Shown one piece after another: positions 56,812 to 64,000 of a stretch of 64,000 nucleotides of DNA. Where the stretch lies: NCBI RefSeq assembly GCF_015710975.1, contig NZ_CP049783.1, positions 3,329,501 through 3,393,500 on the forward strand, given 5' to 3'. The number at the start of each line of letters is the position of its first letter. Position 1 is the stretch's first letter. Origin of the DNA: Paenibacillus polymyxa (GTDB lineage Bacteria; Bacillota; Bacilli; Paenibacillales; Paenibacillaceae). The notes under the pieces were generated by a model. It worked only from the letters and a program-made list of their open reading frames with translations. It ran no database searches and was not told where the DNA came from. The translations under genes and the position numbers were made by a program.

Positions 56812-59070
56812 ATGAATATTCGTCCGTTTCAAATTGGACATCCCATGTCCGAATATGGAGCAATGGACCTATACTCAAACTTTATTCATTTGTCGACAGC
56901 GATGGAAATCATTTATCAAACCAACCGGACAATGCTTTTTGAAGAGATTAACCCGGAAAAGCTGGACCTGATCACCATTGTAGGTGATGTGAAGGGTATC
57001 GACAGCTTGAGCGATGAGAAGATCAAGGAAATTAATCAGCACCTTCTGGTGCGCAGCTTTGACGAATTTTTGGATAAGTTTTCACCGACCGTGTATTCAT
57101 TTTTTAACGCGGCCAATCAAAAGGTCGTCTACACCCTTAAAAAGCCTGAGGGAATTGATGAGGATAGCATTTCTGAAATTCGTATCAATCAAAGCAATGA
57201 TTTTCTGAAAATGTTGTTTACGCTCATTGATACTAAGCGCAGTCAAGGTATCACCAATGTAGATTTCAAGTTTGAAAATCTGCTGGATATGATTTCACCG
57301 AAAAAGGTTATGGATGATATTCGTCAAGTCCGCAAAGAAATTCACTATATGTACGGTGAATACGACAAGCTGGATGATGGCGATCCGAAGAAACTCGACA
57401 TGGGTGACAAACTGAATGCCATGTTCGAGGAAGCGAGCCAGAACTATAACAACGTTATGGCTATGCTGCCACTGGCCATTGAGGACATCAAAACCCGACT
57501 TCTGCTCGGTGGGGCCCAAGAGGAAAACGCCGGTGAGTTGATCCAGGTGGGTATGCTCTCCATTGGGGAAAGCGGCGAACTGAAAATTATTGAAGCGCCG
57601 AAGAGCGAAAGTACTGAACTGATGCTGTTGGATGAGAACAGCACTGGCGATCTCTCCCAAGTATTCGAAGAAGATTACAACTCTATCACAGATACGCCTT
57701 CTGACTATGTGAAGGACTTGGTGGTTCGCACGTTTGTGCCACTGCCAGCTGTTCAGACCAAGGTTGACACAGCGGTTGAAGTTCAGAACTACAACACGTA
57801 TCTGGAGTTCTATAAAAATGCCAAGGATGATTTTGTAAAGGCGGTTAAGCCGCTGGTAGAAAAAATCCTCGGTGTCAAAATGTTCTTCGATCAATATGCG
57901 ACGAAGAGCAAAGGGATGCTGCCGACAATGCTGGTGGCGAATAACAAGCTAGACATGCTGGTGAAAAGTAGCAATATCCCGCGTCTGGAAACGTACCTGA
58001 ACACCGTAAATGCCAAAAATGAATTCAGCGACACCATCTGGTTCGGGATCGTTCCATCTATCGAGCTTGAAGCAGCCGGTAAGGTAAAAGTTTCTCGTGA
58101 ACGCTTTAAGGGCAACGAGAAGGTCATAAAGCAGGGCGGAAATTCGATGGAATCGCTTTCGATGCTGCTGCAAGTCGTGAAGGATTACAAAATTCAAATG
58201 TTCTTTAACTTTGAATCCGGTGAAGAGACGACCTTCAACAGTATGGCGACAGCAGGCATCGATAAATATGTCGATAAATGCGCCAGTCTTGTACGCAGAG
58301 AATATAGCGAATTTGCGATTCCTTGTGTACCGAACTTTACCATTATTCCGAAGGATAAATCGGGTGTCATTATTGATAGCAAAATGCTACAGACCGAAGA
58401 CGGTGTGCAGCTCTCCAAGGAAAAAGAAGATATTCTCAAGCTGTGGATCGAGGGCGTATATGTGGGCGCTGCCTATGTGGCCGCTGGCTTGGTCGCTTCC
58501 TATCAATGTCCTGAATACCTGCGTGAGACGTTCAAAACGGTCAATAAAAACTTCCCGGGTGTACGCTTCGACATTGAAGCTGGAGACAACAGTCTGCGCA
58601 CGGTGACGACGATGGCCAAGGAAATCACTGGGTTCACCAACACGATCAAGGATGCCATCAACCGTAAAAACTTTGGCTTTGTATTTTCGTCCGAGAATGC
58701 TCAGATTCAGGATAAGGATATCCGCCGGATTACTGTCTACAAGGCAAGAAGCATGGCGATGTCCGAGGACGGCTTTGACTCTATCTACAAAACGCTGGTC
58801 AGCACGTACATTGAACGTATTTTGCGCTACCAAACAGGTGACTTCAAGCACGAAAATATCGTCCGCTTCTTTAGTAACAATCCGAGCAGCCAGAAGAGCA
58901 AGTGGCTGAGCAGCAGAGGATCTGTGAACTCGATCATTCAGGACGGAGATGATATGAGCTTCATTATTGACGAGAAAAGCAATATGTGTCATATCGATCT
59001 GGTCTTCAATGGTAATGTGAAGAACCTGGAAGTCATGATCACTAAGGGAACCAGCTCGGTCAAATCATGA
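56812..59070 (+). CDS. Probable single-chain contractile sheath protein (TssB-TssC-like)
   Basis: A soluble 752-residue protein with no signal or membrane helix. Residues about 45-190 follow the TssB pattern: LDLITIVGDVKG, then RSFDEFLDKFSP, then DFKFENLLDMISPKKVMDDI and a helix. An acidic, less ordered middle follows (about 190-330). Residues about 440-745 follow the TssC pattern: WIEGVYVGAAYVAAGLVAS, GVRFDIEAGDN, FGFVFSSENA, a helix with LVSTYIERILRYQTGDF and a terminal strand pair ending HIDLVFNGNVKNLEVMI. In type VI systems TssB and TssC are separate. ATG 56776 is an alternative start without a ribosome binding site. It is followed 119 bases later by a tube-like gene. The assignment is by eye and not certain. 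Confidence 0.55.
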   Translation: MNIRPFQIGHPMSEYGAMDLYSNFIHLSTAMEIIYQTNRTMLFEEINPEKLDLITIVGDVKGIDSLSDEKIKEINQHLLVRSFDEFLDKFSPTVYSFFNAANQKVVYTLKKPEGIDEDSISEIRINQSNDFLKMLFTLIDTKRSQGITNVDFKFENLLDMISPKKVMDDIRQVRKEIHYMYGEYDKLDDGDPKKLDMGDKLNAMFEEASQNYNNVMAMLPLAIEDIKTRLLLGGAQEENAGELIQVGMLSIGESGELKIIEAPKSESTELMLLDENSTGDLSQVFEEDYNSITDTPSDYVKDLVVRTFVPLPAVQTKVDTAVEVQNYNTYLEFYKNAKDDFVKAVKPLVEKILGVKMFFDQYATKSKGMLPTMLVANNKLDMLVKSSNIPRLETYLNTVNAKNEFSDTIWFGIVPSIELEAAGKVKVSRERFKGNEKVIKQGGNSMESLSMLLQVVKDYKIQMFFNFESGEETTFNSMATAGIDKYVDKCASLVRREYSEFAIPCVPNFTIIPKDKSGVIIDSKMLQTEDGVQLSKEKEDILKLWIEGVYVGAAYVAAGLVASYQCPEYLRETFKTVNKNFPGVRFDIEAGDNSLRTVTTMAKEITGFTNTIKDAINRKNFGFVFSSENAQIQDKDIRRITVYKARSMAMSEDGFDSIYKTLVSTYIERILRYQTGDFKHENIVRFFSNNPSSQKSKWLSSRGSVNSIIQDGDDMSFIIDEKSNMCHIDLVFNGNVKNLEVMITKGTSSVKS

Positions 59071-59189
59071 TCCGAGCACTACGAAAGATGGTAGAGGCGT
59101 TTCTATCCAGAACCGCCTTTATACATAAATCGCGGAGAAGCCCTGCTTCTTCCGCCATCATTTTACCTAATATCAAGGAGGCAACACAC

Positions 59190-59615
59190 ATGGGATTCAG
59201 ATTGAAAGTAGAAGGACAAGAAACAATCGAGCTGGGCTTGGATAACATCCAAACGGTTATTTATGACACCGATACACCGGACGATTCCAATGCACGCTCC
59301 ACTGACGTAGGCTCCACGCTGCGCATCAGCGGTAAAATCATCACAGCAGTAGATGGTGACAGCGCGGATGACACACTGAAACTGGCTTTGTGGTCTCTGG
59401 TTCCTGCTGAAAAAGCAGACAGCTACCGTAAAGTAACACTGGAAGTTATCGCAGCCGATCAAGTGGTGCGTAAAATCTACTTCCCGAATGCTTTCGTTGT
59501 AGACTACAACGAGCACTTCGGCGACACAGAAGGTGTAGGTGCGTTTACACTCTACATCAAACAAAAGAAAGACAAAACCGAGTTGGCTACTATCGACGGC
59601 GGATATCCGGTTTAA
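59190..59615 (+). CDS. Probable tail-tube protein (Hcp/TssD-like)
   Basis: A 141-residue, mostly beta protein. Its layout follows Hcp/TssD of Bacteroidetes type VI systems: an opening strand MGFRLKVEG, an RISGKI strand, a short helix with LKLALWSL, VTLEVIAADQ, IYFPNAFVVDYNEHF and a last strand FTLYIKQKKDK. The C-terminus is ATIDGGYPV. The start is ATG 59190, 8 bases after AAGGAGG; the frame is open to 59067 but the extra part overlaps the preceding gene and has no site. Annotations such as membrane-associated protease would not be supported by any catalytic motif. A strong terminator follows, as expected for a highly expressed structural gene. Confidence 0.6.
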   Translation: MGFRLKVEGQETIELGLDNIQTVIYDTDTPDDSNARSTDVGSTLRISGKIITAVDGDSADDTLKLALWSLVPAEKADSYRKVTLEVIAADQVVRKIYFPNAFVVDYNEHFGDTEGVGAFTLYIKQKKDKTELATIDGGYPV

Positions 59616-59681
59616 GCTTAACGTCTTAACGTTAAGCGTAGCTTAAACACACACTCACCCGGCGCATACGTGAAGGGTGGA

Positions 59682-60195
<514 letters not shown>

Positions 60196-60227
60196 TGATT
60201 TCAGGATAGAAACGGGGGAAGCAAGCA

Positions 60228-60776
60228 GTGAAAACGGCGCAGAGCAGATGGGTTTTCATCATAGATGTTGCCATGTTCGGGCTGATGCTGGCGATCGCCT
60301 TTTATGTGTTTAATCGTACAGGCTACAGCGGTTTGAAGACTGTGGTCGCGATAGGTATTGGGATTAGCGTGCTTGTATACATACTGCGCAATCTGGTGTC
60401 CGTGGTACCTGTGCCCAAGCCAAAGGCAGAGCGTAAACGGATTACCAAGCTGGTGTTGATTGATGAAGAGGGTGAGTCCGTTAAAGAATGGTACATCGAA
60501 AGCGAAACATCATTGTTAATCGGCAAAACGACATCACGCTCTGAGGCAGATATTGATTTAGCAGGTACAGATTATGCTTCCTTGGTAAGTGTGGAGCATG
60601 CGGTACTTAACCGGGTAAACAGCGACTGGTTTGTGGAGGATGTGGATTCCGGCAACGGTACCGGGCTACGGTCTGCGAACGAAAGTGTCACCAAAAAACT
60701 GGAAAGTGGCGAACCTTACCGAATTTACTCAGGAGATTTGTTATATATTGCCAATACCAGGCTGCTCGTTAAATAG
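60228..60776 (+). CDS. Membrane-anchored FHA-domain protein
   Basis: A 182-residue protein with two N-terminal membrane helices (about 9-28 and 36-58), a basic linker and a C-terminal cytoplasmic FHA domain (about 90-180). The FHA pattern has LLIGKTTSRSEADI, then VSVEHAVL (Ser-x-x-His) and DVDSGNGTGL, and would bind phosphothreonine. The start is GTG 60228 behind GGGGGAA, 32 bases after the J-domain gene. It is a natural target or reader for the cluster kinase. Confidence 0.85.
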   Translation: MKTAQSRWVFIIDVAMFGLMLAIAFYVFNRTGYSGLKTVVAIGIGISVLVYILRNLVSVVPVPKPKAERKRITKLVLIDEEGESVKEWYIESETSLLIGKTTSRSEADIDLAGTDYASLVSVEHAVLNRVNSDWFVEDVDSGNGTGLRSANESVTKKLESGEPYRIYSGDLLYIANTRLLVK

Positions 60777-60840
60777 AAGAAATTGCACAACACGTAGATC
60801 GCTGTAAAGATAATCAAGACAATGGGGGAAGGAACCGACT

Positions 60841-61368
60841 ATGAGTTTGACAAGATGCCCGAACGGACACATGTTCAGTACACGAAAGCACGGAAATACG
60901 TGTCCTTATTGTAATTCGGTAGTAAATATAGCCGCACCCAAGAGCGCGGAACCAGCAGCGAAAACAAACGTTGCGGGAGACGATGACAAAACCATGCCGT
61001 ATTTAGGCGAGACGGTAGGGATTCACCCGGTAACCGGATGGCTGGTATGTATCGAAGGAGCACAGGTGGGTCAGGACTATCGCATTATGGCAGAAAAAAA
61101 CTTTATCGGGCGCGCAGAGGAAATGCATGTCCGTATTATCGGAGACAACACGATTTCCCGCAGAAATCATGCGGTCATTGTGTATGATCCGAAGAAACGC
61201 AACTTTTACTTGCTGCCAGGCGATTCGTCAGGCTTGGCGTATCACAATAACGAGGCGGTATATTCACCAGTGGAGCTGGCTGCTTATGACGTGATTCAGC
61301 TCGGACGCAGCAAATTTATCTTTATTCCGCTGTGCGGCGCTCATTTCGAGTGGGATAACGAAAATTAG
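60841..61368 (+). CDS. Zinc-ribbon FHA-domain protein
   Basis: A 175-residue soluble protein. The N-terminus has a zinc-ribbon-like set (Cys6, His10 and the CPYC pair at 21-24 in TCPYCNSVV), then an Ala/Lys linker with DDDKTMPYLGET, whose Thr could be phosphorylated. The FHA domain (about 60-170) has NFIGRAEEMHVRI and ISRRNHAVIVYD. This looks like the Fha/TagH type of regulator in type VI clusters, where phosphorylation of an Fha protein triggers assembly. GGGGGAAGG precedes ATG 60841. Confidence 0.86.
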   Translation: MSLTRCPNGHMFSTRKHGNTCPYCNSVVNIAAPKSAEPAAKTNVAGDDDKTMPYLGETVGIHPVTGWLVCIEGAQVGQDYRIMAEKNFIGRAEEMHVRIIGDNTISRRNHAVIVYDPKKRNFYLLPGDSSGLAYHNNEAVYSPVELAAYDVIQLGRSKFIFIPLCGAHFEWDNEN

Positions 61369-61403
61369 AACGGAAGTGGGCAATGGTGCAGGGAGGTAAC
61401 GAG

Positions 61404-62234
61404 ATGCAGCCTTATTTTGTTGTATGTGGAGCTGCGGTGCTGTTCGCTGTTCTTCTCATCATCCGTATACGACTGACGCGAAGTTCCAGCAGCCGTACCG
61501 TGAGTGGAATTGAGATTGGAAATGGTCAAACGATCGGGAGCCGGAGCGAGCAGGATGATTATTTCTCCAGTATGACCACTCCTGTGGGTACGCTGGCTGT
61601 TGTTGCAGACGGGATCAGTGGGCTGGCTAATGGACGTATGTCCAGTACCTTGGCTGTGACGACTTTTACGAAGGCATTTGCCAAGTTAGAAGATGCAACG
61701 AATTTGAACGGATATTTTGCAGAGGCGGCAACCCAAAGCAATCGCGGTATTTTGCAAAATTTGAATGGGCAGGGCGGGGGAACGACGCTCGCGGCGGTCA
61801 TTGTGTGCGGCTATCAGCTGTATTACGGAGCGGTGGGCGACAGCTTGATTACAATTTACCGCAATGGTCACTTTCAGACAGTCAATTCCAAGCATACAGC
61901 GGAAATACTGCTGGAGGAACGAGTGCTTGCTGGACAAATGACCTCGGAGGAAGCTAAAACGAGTCCTGTACGCAATCAACTGGTCAACTACTTGGGTTAT
62001 GAAGGCTTTGAGAGCATGGAACTGGGGAATGCACCGATTCGCCTGTATTCGGGTGATTATGTGCTGCTGTGCAGTGATGGCATTCAGGAGGCGCTGACTG
62101 AGATTGAGCAGGAAGAGATCATGCGCAAGGGCGGAACACCGCAGGAAATGGCGGATGCCATGATCGACACCATTAACGATAAAGGGTTTAAAAGTCAGGA
62201 TAATGCGACAGTGCTTATTTTGGCGATAGGATGA
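61404..62234 (+). CDS. Membrane-anchored PP2C-type protein phosphatase
   Basis: A 276-residue phosphatase with one N-terminal membrane helix (about 4-22) and a complete cytoplasmic PP2C domain: SRSEQDDYF (about 47-54), VADGISGLANG (67-77), GGGTTLAA, GAVGDSLITIY (142-152), LLCSDGIQEAL (221-231) and SQDNATVLILA (264-274). The metal-binding Asp residues are all present, so it should be active and oppose the cluster kinase. The start is ATG 61404 behind GGGAGG; the upstream ATG 61383 lies before that site. It is followed 22 bases later by the degenerate phosphatase gene. Confidence 0.9.
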   Translation: MQPYFVVCGAAVLFAVLLIIRIRLTRSSSSRTVSGIEIGNGQTIGSRSEQDDYFSSMTTPVGTLAVVADGISGLANGRMSSTLAVTTFTKAFAKLEDATNLNGYFAEAATQSNRGILQNLNGQGGGTTLAAVIVCGYQLYYGAVGDSLITIYRNGHFQTVNSKHTAEILLEERVLAGQMTSEEAKTSPVRNQLVNYLGYEGFESMELGNAPIRLYSGDYVLLCSDGIQEALTEIEQEEIMRKGGTPQEMADAMIDTINDKGFKSQDNATVLILAIG

Positions 62235-62256
62235 AACAAGAAAGACGGGGGTAGCG

Positions 62257-64000
62257 ATGCGCAAGGACAACAGCGATTTTAGTACCGCCTTTGTGTCGGA
62301 AGCGGGCTCTTATATAGATAACCGGGACTATTTTGCATTCATGGAGACGGACGACATGGCCTGTTATGTCCTCGCAGACGGTCTGGATTCGGATCAGGAG
62401 ATGCGCAGCGCAGAAATGGTAGTCAAAACGGTGCTGGAAAACTTTATGGAGAAGCCTTCCATGTCCAAGCGGCGTTTGATGAGAGATCTGCGTGAAGCGC
62501 AGGAATGGCTGCAATTTGAAAGCCGTCGTGTCCGGCTTAAGGCCAGTCTACTGATGGTAGTGACCAACTACAACAAAATGGTGTACGTTTCGTGCGGTAA
62601 TGTGCGGCTATATCATTTTCGCAATGGAAGGCTTAATTTTCGCAGTAAGGATCATAGCCTGGCTCAGTCACTGGCAGATGATGGTCGTATTCCAGACGAA
62701 GCGACCAGTACACACGAGGAACGGGGGAATCTGCTGGAATACTTGGGGAATCCGAATGGGGTTCATGCCCATTACGCCAAAAAGACACAGCTTGCAGATG
62801 GAGATGTCATGCTGCTCGCTACATCTGGGATGTGGGAGGACGTTGAACTGGCGGAAATGCTGGGTGCGCTGGAGGAAGCGAAGGACCCGGGTATGCTGAC
62901 GGATACGTTGGAAGAGGTCCTGCTGAGCAAACAGCGCCGGACGGTGAATAATTACACGGCTGCCGCCATTTATGTAAACAAAGTTTTCCAGGAAAAGCCT
63001 AAAAACCGTCGTAAGCTGATCAAACGGATTTTGATTGCGTTGCTCGCCTTTGTAATCGTGGGCGGGGGAGCATGGATTACACTGGCGCGTATGGCTGCGA
63101 ACAAAGCGGCTGCGCTGGAAACGATGATCGAATCGGCTCAGGCTGCGGATGATTATGCAAGAGCTGGCGATTATGCAAAAGCGCTCAAATCCTACAGCGA
63201 AGCGAAAAACGCGGCAGTTAAGATTAATGATAAAATTCACAAGCGGTTGTACACGGCAGAGCAGAAAGTATCTCAATTGATGGTCGACGGAGACGGCTAT
63301 GTGGAAAAGGCCGATTTTACCAAAGCTGAAGCCAGCTACGATAAAGCACGGAAAAGCGCCGGGCTATATCCACCCTTTAATGTGAAGGACATTGAGCATA
63401 AAATCGACCAACTGGACAGCTATGCCGAGACGGCGAGCTGGATGAAGGACGGAGATTTAAAATTCCAGGGTGGCGATTACACAAATGCACTCAAGCTGTA
63501 CAAAAAAGCAAATAAGGCTGCGATGGAATCCGGCTATACGTCCGCGCAAAAAGAGCTGGAGAAGAAGATTACAGAGACCAATGATAAATTGACAGCTATT
63601 CAGCAGCAGCTCAAGGAAATTCAAGCTGGCAAGCTTCAGGCCAAAGGGGATCGGCTGATGAAAGATCTCGATTATGAAGGGGCCATTGATGCTTATAGCG
63701 GGGCACAGGAGATTTATCAGGAGATTGATAAGCTCGAAAGTGTTCTGGCGCTGGAGCGGAGCATAGCCAAGGCGGAGGAAAAGCAGAGCGCGGAGCAGCA
63801 GAAAAATGGACAGCTTCCTGCTGGATTGGGATTGTCTGACGGAGTGTTGAACGACACAGATGCTGGAGACGCAGCGAGTGAAGCTTCATCTTCCGCTGCG
63901 GCAACCTCTGCCACAGCATCGCAAGCGAAGGCTGCGCCGACGGCTTCAGCGGGTGCTACGCCCGCGAAGAGGGAAGCCTCTCCGACTGCAAAAAGTGGTG
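62257..64000 (+). CDS. Degenerate PP2C-TM-TPR protein, 3' end outside window
   Basis: At least 581 residues, still open at the window end. Residues 1-245 have the PP2C fold pattern but lack key metal residues: the usual GDS is GNV (114-116), SDG is TSG (189-191), and DN near the end is NNY (231-233), while ADG (40-42) remains. It is probably a pseudophosphatase that binds but does not cleave. One membrane helix (about 256-277) leads to a long helical region (about 280-500) with several TPR-like units such as AGDYAKALKSYSEAK, then an Ala/Ser/Thr/Pro-rich tail. The helical part should lie outside the membrane. GGGGGTAGCG precedes ATG 62257. Confidence 0.8.
   Translation, partial: MRKDNSDFSTAFVSEAGSYIDNRDYFAFMETDDMACYVLADGLDSDQEMRSAEMVVKTVLENFMEKPSMSKRRLMRDLREAQEWLQFESRRVRLKASLLMVVTNYNKMVYVSCGNVRLYHFRNGRLNFRSKDHSLAQSLADDGRIPDEATSTHEERGNLLEYLGNPNGVHAHYAKKTQLADGDVMLLATSGMWEDVELAEMLGALEEAKDPGMLTDTLEEVLLSKQRRTVNNYTAAAIYVNKVFQEKPKNRRKLIKRILIALLAFVIVGGGAWITLARMAANKAAALETMIESAQAADDYARAGDYAKALKSYSEAKNAAVKINDKIHKRLYTAEQKVSQLMVDGDGYVEKADFTKAEASYDKARKSAGLYPPFNVKDIEHKIDQLDSYAETASWMKDGDLKFQGGDYTNALKLYKKANKAAMESGYTSAQKELEKKITETNDKLTAIQQQLKEIQAGKLQAKGDRLMKDLDYEGAIDAYSGAQEIYQEIDKLESVLALERSIAKAEEKQSAEQQKNGQLPAGLGLSDGVLNDTDAGDAASEASSSAAATSATASQAKAAPTASAGATPAKREASPTAKSG

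Noticed and set aside
59067..59189. N-terminal extension of the tube-like protein
   Set aside because: It overlaps the sheath-like gene end, lacks a ribosome binding site and is basic and unstructured, unlike tube proteins; ATG 59190 has an ideal site.

Overview
The window looks like a chromosomal segment of a low-to-mid GC, endospore-forming Firmicute, most likely Paenibacillus of the P. polymyxa type. This rests on gene content and order (glcT-ptsG-ptsHI, mtlA-mtlR-mtlF-mtlD, galK-galE-galT, split gcvPA/gcvPB behind a glycine riboswitch), strong AGGAGG-type ribosome binding sites, and Gram-positive promoter and terminator styles. I saw no rRNA, tRNA, insertion sequence, prophage or CRISPR array.

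Layout. 1-6.2 kb: end of a chemotaxis receptor, a penicillin-binding transpeptidase, an AI-2E family permease and a polysaccharide deacetylase. 6.3-13.5 kb: ilvD, a KGG-repeat stress protein, a membrane acyltransferase, an alpha/beta hydrolase, a HAD phosphatase, a sirtuin and an aldo/keto reductase. 13.7-20 kb: AraC regulator divergent from galK-galE-galT, then an iron alcohol dehydrogenase. 20-22.2 kb: NfeD-flotillin pair behind a sigma-W-type promoter. 22.4-27.7 kb: glcT, ptsG (with RAT antiterminator) and ptsH-ptsI. 27.8-32.9 kb: glycine cleavage genes, with gcvT-gcvPA-gcvPB on the minus strand under a tandem glycine riboswitch and gcvH divergent. 33.3-38.6 kb: mannitol operon. 38.7-42.6 kb: Fur-box-controlled heterodimeric ABC transporter whose first subunit carries an N-terminal DUF454 (YbaN) domain. 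42.9-53 kb: pullulanase, ribosomal protein L25/Ctc, a chemotaxis receptor, an LD-carboxypeptidase, and a LytS/LytT pair next to a YhjX-like transporter with a YpdB-type direct repeat in front of it.

53.2-64 kb is the most interesting part. It holds a Ser/Thr kinase, a VWA membrane protein (opposite strand), a 752-residue protein that reads like a TssB-TssC single-chain contractile sheath, a 141-residue Hcp/TssD-like tube protein, a J-domain protein, two FHA proteins, a membrane PP2C phosphatase, and a degenerate PP2C-TM-TPR protein that runs off the window. Kinase, phosphatase and FHA proteins are the post-translational control set of Gram-negative type VI secretion. Here they sit with sheath-like and tube-like genes in a Gram-positive, so I propose an undescribed type VI-like contractile apparatus. 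The homology is judged by eye and needs structure-based searches.

Three genes (penicillin-binding protein, alpha/beta hydrolase, gcvT) each carry an apparent one-base deletion in a short G run, all of the same polarity. This points first to homopolymer sequencing errors, so reading frames in this assembly should be checked at G runs.
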